A stretch of DNA of 64,000 bases. Origin: CAJXVA01 sp963761755. GTDB lineage: Bacteria > Myxococcota_A > Polyangia > Nannocystales > Nannocystaceae. The position numbers and the translations under genes are program-made. The stretch spans positions 186,001 to 250,000 of the forward strand of contig CAVXIC010000031.1 of assembly GCA_963761755.1 (NCBI GenBank), given 5' to 3'. Each line of letters opens with the position of its first letter. Position 1 is the first letter of the stretch. Shown here piece after piece: positions 57,192 to 64,000 of the stretch. Under the pieces are notes generated by a model that was given only the letters and a program-made list of their open reading frames with translations, searched no databases and was not told the DNA's origin.

Positions 57192-57688
57192 CGGTCCTCG
57201 CCTTCAACGTTCGTGTTCGCGAAGCCGCCGTGGAGGCGCTCGGCGGCTTCGGCGTAGGCCGCGGCCGCCTCCTCGACGTCGGTGAATAGCCCGAGGAAGT
57301 GCCGCGTGCCGTTCGCCATGATCTGGGCTCGCCATCGACCCTTGGGCTTGTCCCAGGTGACGCCCTTGTAGCCGCTCGTGTTGTTGCTCTGCGCTGGCCG
57401 GTTCTGCTTGTTCTCTCCGGGCGTGCAGACCCGGAGGTTCGAGCGCCAACAGTCGAGTTTGTCGCCGTTGATGAAGTCGACTTCCATCCCGTCGCCTTTC
57501 TTCAACCCCATGAGCAGGCGGTGGAGAAGGACGTGGCGAGTCTTCCCGGCGACCTTCCGCACGGCTGCGGCGTAGCCCTGATTGTGGAGGCCCCAGGTGT
57601 AGCGTTCGAGCTTGGGCAGGTCGTCCTCGTCGACGAGCGCATGACCGACGACGACCCTGCCGCGTCCGTGGAGGGGAAGCTTCGGCAT
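57188..57688 (-). CDS. HNH endonuclease-like protein with AP2 domain
   Basis: A 166-residue protein from ATG 57688 (MPKLPLHGRGRVVVG). The N-terminal half has an HNH_3-type core with HRLLMGLKKGDGMEVDFING and CWRSNLRVCTPGENKQN. The C-terminal half is an AP2 DNA-binding domain (SGYKGVTWDKPKGRWRAQIM, LGLFTDVEEAAAAYAEAA). Together this is the usual layout of phage homing endonucleases. The common DHING motif reads VDFING here, so the usual second His is replaced by Phe; this may be a variant active site or a weakened enzyme. Confidence 0.82.
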   Translation of the reverse strand: MPKLPLHGRGRVVVGHALVDEDDLPKLERYTWGLHNQGYAAAVRKVAGKTRHVLLHRLLMGLKKGDGMEVDFINGDKLDCWRSNLRVCTPGENKQNRPAQSNNTSGYKGVTWDKPKGRWRAQIMANGTRHFLGLFTDVEEAAAAYAEAAERLHGGFANTNVEGEDR

Positions 57689-57723
57689 CGCCGGAGTCTA
57701 GCGCGGCGGGGTAGGGTAGGGGC

Positions 57724-58395
57724 ATGCTCACAAGTGTCGCGGCCCTGGCCACGCTCGGCGCCAAAGCCAAAGCGGTGAAGAAGATCGCCGACCAAGTCGC
57801 CGCCCTCGGTCGGCGGAACGATGAGGCGGCCGCGGCCGAGTTCGCGGAGCAACGGGATGGCATCGTCGTTGAGAACGCGCGGAGCATCGTCGCGCTATCG
57901 AAGGGGGTGGCCGAGGTTGCCGACGGGCTCGCCGAGTTCGCCCAGCTCGTGATGAAATCCTACCCAAGCTGGGCCGAGGTTGCCGACGAGGAGCGGCCGA
58001 CGGCCGACGACGTCGAAGCGGCCTTGCTTCGGTACCGCGAGGACTACAAGCGCGCGGGCAGCCACGCGAAGCGCAAGCTTCTCTTCGCGGCCCTGCTCGG
58101 GGAGTTCAACCCGGAGATTTACGAGGACGGGTGGAACCGTATCTTCGGCGATGTCGCGCGGGAGCTGGAGCCGCCGCACGTCGACTTGCTCCGGCGAATC
58201 TTCACGACCGACGGCTGGCTTGTGCTGCGCCCCGGCAAGGACGTCGACGCCGTCTTGGTTCGCGAGCTTGATCGACTTGGCCTGGTCCTGAACCCGATCG
58301 CGCCCGAGAACTACACGAACTCGGCGGCCGCGGAGCGGTTCCTTGAGTTCCTTTGGGCGTACGACGAGCCGTCCCGAGAAACCGCTGGCGGCTGA
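57724..58395 (+). CDS. Unknown element protein, helical
   Basis: A 223-residue protein from ATG 57724 (MLTSVAALATLGAKAKAV). The first half is coiled-coil-like (FAEQRDGIVVENARSIVALS), and the second half contains RYREDYKRAGSHAKRKLLFA and FLEFLWAYDEPS. No family is recognised. It is divergent from the HNH gene with only 35 bp between start codons, so the promoters overlap. Confidence 0.6.
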   Translation: MLTSVAALATLGAKAKAVKKIADQVAALGRRNDEAAAAEFAEQRDGIVVENARSIVALSKGVAEVADGLAEFAQLVMKSYPSWAEVADEERPTADDVEAALLRYREDYKRAGSHAKRKLLFAALLGEFNPEIYEDGWNRIFGDVARELEPPHVDLLRRIFTTDGWLVLRPGKDVDAVLVRELDRLGLVLNPIAPENYTNSAAAERFLEFLWAYDEPSRETAGG

Positions 58396-58420
58396 ACACA
58401 ATCCACGCTTTGCTCGGTAG

Positions 58421-59545
58421 GTGCCGGACCCGATCCGATACCGACGCGAGCGACTACTCGCCGAGACGGCTACCGCGGCCCGGAAGCTCGGGGCTGGTGA
58501 GGTCGTTGCGGTCGAGGGGCGCGGAGTCGCGCTAGCTTCGCGGGTCGAACGGGTTTTGACGCGGCACGTCGAGCGCGGCGACCTGGCTCGGGTCAGCCGC
58601 GACACTTCCGACCTGCTCGACCGCAGCGTCGAACTGGCGCGCGCCATCCTCCGTGCGGACCGCAGCAAGCCTGGGCCCTGGGCGGCCGGCGGGTTGTGGT
58701 GGCGTCTACGCGGTGTGGGGGTCGGCCCGGCCCAGGCGGAGAAGGCGATCGCCGGCGAGGTCGGGCCGGAGGCCGCGGCGTTGCTCCGAGGACATCTCCG
58801 AAAGGAGGCGTCGCGGGGCAGTGCGAGCCGGCCGCGTCGGGGCAGGGCGTCGCCCGAGAAGCCGACCCCCCGACAGATGTTGGAGGAGGTCCCGGTTTCC
58901 GGATGGGGCTACCACGGAGCGGATACCCGGCGGAAAACGCGCGCGCGTATCCGAGCCCCGGGGGCGGATGTCGAAAGACCGAAGCAGACCGGTCGCCCTC
59001 GGACAAAACTGAGCGAGGCCGTGCTGCTTCGCAGCCTCGAAGCCGGGGCAAGCCACGAGCAGATCGCCGAGGCTCACGGCTGTTCGAAGCGCACCGTCAT
59101 GCGCAGGATCGCCGAGGCCCGCGAGGTCCACGGCAAGGGCTGGGGCAAACCGATCGAGCCGGAGCCGCCGCCCGAGCCCGTCGAGGTCGACCCCGAGATC
59201 GACGGCAAGCGGATCGTAGGCGCGGCCATGAGCCTGCTCGATCGGCTCCTCCAGGGCCGCAAGGTGAACCCGGCTCAGGTGCAAGGCGTCCGGATCGCAC
59301 TCCAGTTCGCCGACACGCTTGTCGCTGCGTCGGGCGGGCCCGGGGAGACCGAAGCCGACCGCGGCCAGCTCATGCGCCAGATCGAGGCGGTGACGCGGCC
59401 GGCCTCGCCGTCTCCACCGCCCGAGCCCTCGAAAGCCCCGAGGCCCTCGAAGCGCTCGAAGCCCTCGAAGGTCGACGCCGACCTGGCCGAGCCGGACATG
59501 GCCGCCGAAGACACTGGCGACGACTCCGGCGCGGCCGACGCATGA
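58421..59545 (+). CDS. Helix-turn-helix protein of the element
   Basis: A 374-residue protein from GTG 58421 (MPDPIRYRRERLL). A helix-turn-helix resembling recombinase or transposase HTHs is at about residues 208-232 (SHEQIAEAHGCSKRTVMRRI). Pro/Lys/Arg-rich spacers flank it, and the C-terminus is an acidic/Ser-Pro tail (PSPPPEPSKAPRPSKRSKPS). It could be a terminase-small-subunit-like or regulatory protein of a prophage. Confidence in any specific role is low. Confidence 0.6.
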   Translation: MPDPIRYRRERLLAETATAARKLGAGEVVAVEGRGVALASRVERVLTRHVERGDLARVSRDTSDLLDRSVELARAILRADRSKPGPWAAGGLWWRLRGVGVGPAQAEKAIAGEVGPEAAALLRGHLRKEASRGSASRPRRGRASPEKPTPRQMLEEVPVSGWGYHGADTRRKTRARIRAPGADVERPKQTGRPRTKLSEAVLLRSLEAGASHEQIAEAHGCSKRTVMRRIAEAREVHGKGWGKPIEPEPPPEPVEVDPEIDGKRIVGAAMSLLDRLLQGRKVNPAQVQGVRIALQFADTLVAASGGPGETEADRGQLMRQIEAVTRPASPSPPPEPSKAPRPSKRSKPSKVDADLAEPDMAAEDTGDDSGAADA

Positions 59546-59669
59546 ACACCCGGCCGGACGCTACCGTTCGGTGCCGTCCACTCTTCGCCATGGCTGATCC
59601 ACCACGAGCGGGACCTGCCCTCGGGACGGCCCGTTCGTCGACGATGTCCGAAGGAGCCATCCCTCGGGC
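59542..59669 (+). other. Short stretch with a weak overlapping frame
   Basis: ATG 59542 overlaps the HTH-gene stop and opens 61 codons to 59727 (MNTRPDATVRCRPLFAMADP). Its codon use is poor and it conflicts with the better small gene at 59670, so I do not call it a gene. Confidence 0.3.
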
Positions 59670-59834
59670 GTGCCAGCCCGTCCAACGAACCCCCAAGCGG
59701 CCCGGCGTCGTACCGTCGCCGCGGTAGGCCGCATTCGCGGCTCCGTCCTCCGCATCGAGGCCAGCCTGGCCCGCATGCGCGAGGACGAGCCCGCCCCCGC
59801 CGACCTCGGCGAGCACTGCGAGGGCCGACGATGA
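59670..59834 (+). CDS. 54-residue basic protein upstream of the recombinase
   Basis: GTG 59670 opens MPARPTNPQAARRRTVAAVG, then IRGSVLRIEASLARMREDEP, ending LGEHCEGRR. GAAGGAG lies 13 bases upstream. The stop overlaps the recombinase start by ATGA (59831-59834), which is strong evidence for translation. Codon use is typical. The role is unknown; a small recombination accessory protein is possible. Confidence 0.5.
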   Translation: MPARPTNPQAARRRTVAAVGRIRGSVLRIEASLARMREDEPAPADLGEHCEGRR

Positions 59835-60505
59835 CCACCCGAGCGATCGCCTACCTCCGTGTCAGCACCGACGACCAGAACCTGGGCCCCGAGGCCCAAC
59901 GATCGGCGATCGAGGCCTGGGCCGCCGCGGAGGGCCTCACGGTGGCCGCGTGGCACGTCGATCACGGCGTGTCCGGAGCCGCGCCCCTCGACGCCCGCCC
60001 CGGTCTCCTCGCGGCCGTGGGGGCCCTCCAGACCGGCGACGTCCTGGTCGCCGCCAAGCGGGACCGCTTCGCCCGCGACGTCGTCGTCGCGGCCACGGTC
60101 GAGCGCGTCGCCGCCAAGGCGGGCGCTACGGTGGCCACCGCCGACGGTATGTCGGCCGAGGACTCGCCCGAGGGTGCCCTGCTCAGGACGATGGTCGACG
60201 CCTTCGCCGCCTACGAGCGGGCAGTCATCGCCGCCCGGACCCGCTCCGCCCTCGCGGTGAAGCGCAGCCGAGGCGAGCGCGTGGGCTCGGTCCCGCTCGG
60301 GTACCGCCTGGGGGCCGACGGGGTCCGACTCGAAGCCGACGCGGGCGAGCAACGCACCGCGGCCCGGGCCCGCCAGCTTCGCGAGGGCGGCCTGTCGCTG
60401 CGCCGCGTGGCCGAGGCCCTCAACGTCGAGGGCTACCCCTGCCGCGGCGCTCGATGGCGTCACGGGTCGGTGGGGCGGTTGCTCGCTTCGTCTTCGACGG
60501 ACTGA
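59831..60505 (+). CDS. Serine recombinase (resolvase/invertase family)
   Basis: A 224-residue protein. The catalytic Ser is in YLRVSTDDQ (residue 12), and the fold continues through AKRDRFARDV, the conserved Arg-bearing segment, and EGALLRTMVDAFAAYERAVI. The C-terminus is a short Recombinase-type domain (GLSLRRVAEALNVEGYPCRG, then WRHGSVGRLLA). It cuts and religates DNA through a phosphoserine link. Its last 46 bp overlap, tail to tail, the end of the minus-strand gene at 60460. Confidence 0.9.
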   Translation: MTTRAIAYLRVSTDDQNLGPEAQRSAIEAWAAAEGLTVAAWHVDHGVSGAAPLDARPGLLAAVGALQTGDVLVAAKRDRFARDVVVAATVERVAAKAGATVATADGMSAEDSPEGALLRTMVDAFAAYERAVIAARTRSALAVKRSRGERVGSVPLGYRLGADGVRLEADAGEQRTAARARQLREGGLSLRRVAEALNVEGYPCRGARWRHGSVGRLLASSSTD

Positions 60506-61191
60506 GCTTCGCTGGGCTGAGGGAGCCGAGGGGTTGTGTAGTTCGCGTAGTCCAACTCCTGCCGGATGGCGTCGCGTAGGCTGTCTACGGCCGTTTGCCG
60601 ATCCTCGAACCACTGGTCAAATCCGGCGTCCTGACCTTCGTCGGCGAAGACGCCAAACAGGTCCGATACCGTCAAGAACATCGAGTCGAACAACGGCGGC
60701 GAGACGAAGAGCGCCGTGCGCAGAACGGTAGACTTAGTTCGCACGAGCAACTCCATCAACGCGCCTCGCGCGGCCTCGGTTCGTTCGAAGGTGGTGAACT
60801 TTGCCACCTCATGTAGGACGTCTACCAGCAGAACGTATGCGTCCGCGCACCCGCTCCGCCGCTCCTCCTCGAAGTTCCGCCACCGCTCCGCCTCCAGTCC
60901 GAGCGAGTGCTTTCGCAGGTCCGCTGCCTCGGACTCAACCGCTCGCAGCTCAGAACGCAGCGCCTCCAGCTCCCGTTCATGCTCGCGGCGCTGCGTCGCG
61001 AACCGCTCCTCGATGTTCGCCTTGTGGTCCTCAAGATCCTGGTCGAGGCCGCCCCGGTGTTCGTTGATCCCCTTCTGGATCGCGGAGTCCAATCCCCGCT
61101 CAAACAGCTTCCGTCCAGCGTAGACACCAACGACGACCAGCCCCGCCGCGACAACAGACCCGCCAACGTAGTCGATCACGACTTCCCACAT
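60460..61191 (-). CDS. Membrane-anchored coiled-coil protein, copy 1
   Basis: A 243-residue protein from ATG 61191 (MWEVVIDYVGG); an upstream in-frame start adds seven residues. One N-terminal membrane helix (GGSVVAAGLVVVGVYAG) is followed by a coiled coil (NIEERFATQRREHERELEAL, then LRKHSLGLEAERWRNFEEER). A helical C-terminal domain ends in a Pro/Asp-rich tail (EASNRPTDP). No family is recognised. It is paralogous to the protein at 61492. Confidence 0.7.
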   Translation of the reverse strand: MWEVVIDYVGGSVVAAGLVVVGVYAGRKLFERGLDSAIQKGINEHRGGLDQDLEDHKANIEERFATQRREHERELEALRSELRAVESEAADLRKHSLGLEAERWRNFEEERRSGCADAYVLLVDVLHEVAKFTTFERTEAARGALMELLVRTKSTVLRTALFVSPPLFDSMFLTVSDLFGVFADEGQDAGFDQWFEDRQTAVDSLRDAIRQELDYANYTTPRLPQPSEAQSVEDEASNRPTDP

Positions 61192-61193
61192 TG

Positions 61194-61421
61194 ATGGCAA
61201 CAGTAACAACACGCGGTGGCCAAGACGCTGGGCCCGGCCGGCTCGTGCCTTACGAGCCCGAGCAGGCCGCCCTCCGGCGCCTGTACGCCCTAGCCGACGA
61301 AGGCGCCTCGCAGCGCCCGATCGTCGAGGTCCTCAACGCCGAACGCTGGCCCGCACGGGGCGAGCGCTGGCATCACACGGCTGTGCTTCGGCTCCTGGCT
61401 CGGCGGGCCGACGCGGCCTGA
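61194..61421 (+). CDS. Recombinase C-terminal-domain-like small protein
   Basis: ATG 61194 (or TTG 61191) opens about 75 residues: VPYEPEQAALRRLYALADEG, ASQRPIVEVLNAERWPARGE, RWHHTAVLRLLARR. It matches the helix-rich C-terminal domain of serine recombinases but lacks the catalytic domain. It may be a remnant of a deleted recombinase or a stand-alone DNA-binding domain. It starts divergently from the membrane protein gene with overlapping or touching starts. Confidence 0.55.
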   Translation: MATVTTRGGQDAGPGRLVPYEPEQAALRRLYALADEGASQRPIVEVLNAERWPARGERWHHTAVLRLLARRADAA

Positions 61422-61422
61422 T

Positions 61423-61537
61423 CCTGTCACTGCGCCGCGTGGCCGAGGCCCTCAACGCCGAGGGCTGGGCCTGTCGCGGCGCCCGGTGGCGTCACGGCTC
61501 GGTCGGGCGGCTGCTGGCATCGTCGGCCGGCGGCTGA
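61423..61537 (+). pseudogene. Second copy of the recombinase C-terminal coding end
   Basis: This 115-bp stretch aligns without gaps to the last 115 bp of the full recombinase (60391-60505), with about 95 identical positions by hand count. It encodes LSLRRVAEALNAEGWACRGA, RWRHGSVGRLLASS and ends at TGA 61535-61537. There is no start codon in a useful place. Its last 46 bp overlap the minus-strand gene at 61492, as in the first copy. Confidence 0.75.
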
Positions 61538-62163
61538 GGTCCGGGGGAAGCGTCCGAGCGCCCGGCGTCAGGTCTCGGAGGTTCTCCATACTCGATCGAT
61601 CCGAGCATAAACCGTCGCAGTTCTTCCTGCGCACCTCGCCGAGTCCGTTGTAGGGCGGGTAGCTCGTGGGGGTCTTCGGTGTCGTAGAGGTGCTGAGCCT
61701 GGCCGATCGCTTCGAATACAACCCGGCGCCCCGCCTCAAGTAGGTAGAGGTCGGCTTGCCCCAACACCTTCCGCGCTTCGCGAATCGAGTTCGCGAACGC
61801 TTGCCAGTCGTCGAGTCTCTGCTGATCCCCGCGGCCGTCGGGTCGATCACCAGGCCGCGGGGGGTAGTCCGGGAAAACGGAAGCGGCGCTCCACTCCACG
61901 CGGCAAAGCGCAGCGGCGACCTCAACGCAAGCCTCCGCCCGCTTCGTCTCGAAGCTCCGTCGCCGCTCCGCCTCCAGTCCGAGCGAGTGCGCCCGAAGCT
62001 GCTCGGTCTCCTTCACCTGCTCGGCGACCTTGGCGTCCAGCTCCCGAGCGCGGTCCTTCCAGGCACGCTCGACCGAGGCCTTCACCCACCACGAGACGAG
62101 CCCGCCCGAGCCGCCGCCAAAGAGCACGGCAATGGTGAGCGTCGTGATGGGATCCGCGGCCAT
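61492..62163 (-). CDS. Membrane-anchored coiled-coil protein, copy 2
   Basis: A 223-residue protein from ATG 62163 (MAADPITTLTIAVLFGG). It has one N-terminal membrane helix, then a coiled coil whose LRAHSLGLEAERRRSFETKR matches LRKHSLGLEAERWRNFEEER of copy 1, and a tail DASSRPTEP matching EASNRPTDP. The two proteins share topology and ends but differ in the middle. The DNA CCGCTCCGCCTCCAGTCCGA is identical at 60883 and 61963. Function unknown. Confidence 0.7.
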   Translation of the reverse strand: MAADPITTLTIAVLFGGGSGGLVSWWVKASVERAWKDRARELDAKVAEQVKETEQLRAHSLGLEAERRRSFETKRAEACVEVAAALCRVEWSAASVFPDYPPRPGDRPDGRGDQQRLDDWQAFANSIREARKVLGQADLYLLEAGRRVVFEAIGQAQHLYDTEDPHELPALQRTRRGAQEELRRFMLGSIEYGEPPRPDAGRSDASPGPQPPADDASSRPTEP

Positions 62164-62258
62164 GTGCGGATTCTACACCCCCGTTACGCCCCCATCCCGC
62201 CGCCGTCCGACAGGCCGCCAACCCAACCCCACGAAAGGGCGCACCCGATGCCCGCCCC

Positions 62259-62474
62259 ATGAAACCCCGACACACCCCTGATCTCTCCCCCTTCACGATC
62301 TGCCGCTGCGGCGACCCGTTCTGCTCGGGCCTCGATGCCCTGGGCGCGCCGCTGCCCGAGCGCCCGGCGGACTACATCGACACGAACCCGAGCGGCACCT
62401 TCCGAAGCGCCGCTCGTGCCCGTCTCCAACGCCTCGCCAAGCGGCGAGGACGAACCCGCCGCCGCGCCCCCTGA
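62259..62474 (+). CDS. 71-residue protein with CxC/Cys motif
   Basis: ATG 62259 opens MKPRHTPDLSPFTICRCGDP, then FCSGLDALGAPLPERPADYI, ending in an Arg-rich tail. The TICRCGDPFCSG spacing could bind zinc. It ends 3 bp before the next gene, so they are likely co-translated. An ATG at 62248 reads only four codons. No family is recognised. Confidence 0.5.
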   Translation: MKPRHTPDLSPFTICRCGDPFCSGLDALGAPLPERPADYIDTNPSGTFRSAARARLQRLAKRRGRTRRRAP

Positions 62475-62477
62475 CCC

Positions 62478-63106
62478 ATGCCCGCAACCCTCGACGCCCT
62501 CGGGCTCCACACACAGACGACCGACGAGATCCGCGAGGAACTGATCGTCGCCATCGTCGCCGCGCTCGGCCTCACCCCCACCGACGCCGAGCGCCTCCGG
62601 ACGTCCGTCCAGAGCAGCCTCGGCCAGCTGGTACGCATCGACGCCGAGCGCGAATCGATGCACCAGGAGGCGCTCGTCGCCGTCTATCACACGCTATCGC
62701 TCGGGGCCGAGGGCGTGAACCTCGACCGCGTCGCCGGCCTGTTCGGCGTCACCCGAGGCGCCGAGCAGTACGCCGAGGTCGACGGTACCGCGACGGGCAC
62801 GCCGGCGGCGGTCATCGCAGCCGGGACCGCCGTCGCGTACGAAGACGGGACCGCCTGGTCGGTCGTCGACGAAGTGACGATCGGCGGCGGGGGTACGGCG
62901 GCGATGACCCTCCGAGCCGACGCGGTCGGCCCGGTCACGGTGAACACCGCGACGCCCTCGACGGGCGAGTGGTCGCCGGTCGGCTTCACGTTGTTCCCCT
63001 ACTGTCCGCGCTGCGCCTCCCTGGCGCCTTCGTCGAGTCCGACGCGTCGCTACGCTCGACCCTCGCCGCCTTTCATCCCGACCGCGTTGCGGTCTTCGCC
63101 AACTGA
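62478..63106 (+). pseudogene. Baseplate J-like phage tail protein, short and frameshifted
   Basis: From ATG 62478 the frame is a good match to the N-terminal half of phage baseplate J/gp47 proteins (SLGAEGVNLDRVAGLFGVTR, GTATGTPAAVIAAGTAVAY). After codon ~174 it turns to Ser/Pro/Arg nonsense. Adding one C to CCCC at 62996-62999 restores FPLLSALRLPGAFVESDASL, which contains the ESDxxLR motif expected in this family, and a stop at 63104-63106. That gives about 209 residues against ~350 for the full family, so it is short even when corrected. Confidence 0.65.
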
Positions 63107-63117
63107 GTCCGAAAGCC

Positions 63118-63512
63118 ATGCCCGAAACACAACCCATCGAACCCCCAAGCCCGACCGAGCCGCACCGCTCCAAGAGGCCCCACCCGCTGATCGGCACGCC
63201 GCCCGACACCGCAACCTCGAGCGCCCGCCAGCGCGCGCATGCTGAAGAGCGGGCCGACGCCGCCGAGTTCGAGGAGCACTACCCCCAGCTCTGGCACGCG
63301 CTCATGGCCGGGGCGACGCCTCGGCAAGATCGACGGTGCCTACGCGCTGGTGATCAAGCCCGAGCGCCGCGCGCTGGAATACCTCGCGCGCCACAAACAG
63401 GGCGAGTATCCCGGCCGGTACCTCGGACTCTACGCCGACGAAGACGCGACCTGGTCGGATGTCCTCGGCGACGTCGGGCCCCGGCTGGCCGAGCATCGAG
63501 AAGCCAATCCAC
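63118..63512 (+). pseudogene. Unknown element gene with frameshift
   Basis: ATG 63118 opens MPETQPIEPPSPTEPHRSKR, a Pro-rich tail, then EERADAAEFEEHYPQLWHAL. Removing one G from GGGG at 63310-63313 joins this to AGRRLGKIDGAYALVIKPER and RYLGLYADEDATWSDVLGDV. No stop is found in the joined frame before the next start at 63513, so the true end is unclear. No family is recognised. Confidence 0.45.
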
Positions 63513-63998
63513 ATGCCGAGCGCCGAAGGTGTCGCGCAAGCGATGCTCGAACTCGCGGCCGGAGGTCCGTCCGTTCACCACCAGGGCGAAGTGGTCGGCT
63601 TCGGTTGCGACGCCGACGGACTCACGATCCACACACCATTCGGCGACGTCCCCCAAGCCTCGGCCGCGTTTGGGATCGCCTTGCGAACCCAAGGCTGGCC
63701 CGAGTCGATCGAAGCGGTACGCGTCGCCCTGCGATCGTTCCCCACCGCCGCGGCCAAGCTTCACGCCAAGGCCCACGCCTCGAAGGTGGACCTCGCCGCC
63801 CGCAACGCTCTGCTCGTCGCCCTCGAAGACGACGACACCCGGGCCGCCTGGCTCGCCAGCATGCGCGCTCGCCCCGAGGTCGCCGACGCGATCGCCCTCG
63901 GTGAACTCCACGCGACCAGCGATCAAGCCCTCGCCCGCTGGGCGCTCTGCACAACCCCCGAACACCTCCGCGCCGCGCTCGCCTCCAAGCCACGATGA
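63513..63998 (+). CDS. Unknown element protein
   Basis: A 161-residue protein from ATG 63513 (MPSAEGVAQAMLEL), with GAGAAG about ten bases upstream. It is Ala-rich and helical, with a possible alpha/beta start (VVGFGCDADGLTIHTPFG). The stop overlaps an ATG at 63995, so another gene begins at the window edge. No family is recognised; position suggests a tail or head accessory protein. Confidence 0.5.
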   Translation: MPSAEGVAQAMLELAAGGPSVHHQGEVVGFGCDADGLTIHTPFGDVPQASAAFGIALRTQGWPESIEAVRVALRSFPTAAAKLHAKAHASKVDLAARNALLVALEDDDTRAAWLASMRARPEVADAIALGELHATSDQALARWALCTTPEHLRAALASKPR

Positions 63999-64000
63999 GA

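Larger units (their letters stand above)
56185..64000. mobile_element. Integrative element or prophage, left end; continues beyond the window
   Basis: The left boundary is the tRNA-Asn 3' fragment. Inside are an HNH/AP2 protein, an HTH protein, a serine recombinase with two partial copies, two paralogous membrane coiled-coil proteins, a baseplate J-like protein and several short overlapping genes of unknown function. Such content differs from the single-copy cellular genes to the left. The full length and right end are outside the window. An intact tRNA-Asn is expected at the right end on the minus strand. Confidence 0.6.

Noticed and set aside
59831..60505. This serine recombinase as the integrase that used the tRNA site
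   Set aside because: tRNA-site integration is normally done by tyrosine integrases, and none is seen here; the true integrase may lie beyond the window.

Overview
The window is high-GC DNA with dense, GC3-biased genes and is best read as a myxobacterium of the Nannocystis/Plesiocystis type (Myxococcota). The reasons are several Cys-rich lipoproteins with Thr/Asp/Glu/Gly/Ser linkers after the lipobox, a Ser/Thr kinase fused to a TPR-like sensor, and a DUF1592/DUF1552 pair. This assignment is inference from protein style, as no rRNA gene is present.

Layout. 1-7342: a flotillin-like protein (cut by the left edge) and a giant coiled-coil AAA+ ATPase, probably one membrane-linked unit. 7360-13403: surface lipoproteins, an OmpA-type protein and a small membrane protein. 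13593-18630: a kinase-TPR receptor divergent from a LytS/LytR-type two-component pair. 18668-21253: a DUF924 protein and TypA. 21347-25388: a Tat-exported molybdenum hydroxylase with fused 2Fe-2S and Mo domains, its FAD subunit and a 77-residue Cys protein, all coupled by ATGA overlaps. 25421-27066: an SCP2 protein, then an ECF sigma factor with a cupin anti-sigma partner. 27147-30644: a DM13 cytochrome c and a stress protein/ion transporter pair. 31084-40383: a four-gene coupled operon (carotenoid oxygenase, lipocalin-like, PaaN-like aldehyde dehydrogenase, thiolase), then pirin, an enoyl-CoA hydratase remnant and an acyl-CoA dehydrogenase. 40400-41521: arsR-arsH with a palindromic operator. 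41604-53428: the DUF1592/DUF1552 pair, a DsbA-like lipoprotein, LOG protein, PPi-type phosphofructokinase, a ferritin/4Fe-4S/CDGSH fusion and an ABC exporter.

54054-54745 is a scar: a ~160-bp fold-back element flanked by CTAG, a CopA fragment and a duplicated small sequence, followed by a Fic protein with an unusual leader.

From about 56185 to the right edge the content changes to an integrative element. Its left end is the 3' part of a tRNA-Asn gene next to the old tRNA terminator. It carries an HNH/AP2 protein, an HTH protein, a serine recombinase, a baseplate J-like fragment and several unknowns. The most unusual part is a tandem-duplicated module in which the recombinase C-terminal coding end overlaps, by exactly 46 bp in both copies, the end of a convergent membrane coiled-coil gene.

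Six apparent single-base indels, most in homopolymer runs, break otherwise good genes. They are more likely sequence errors than biology, and calls for those genes assume so.
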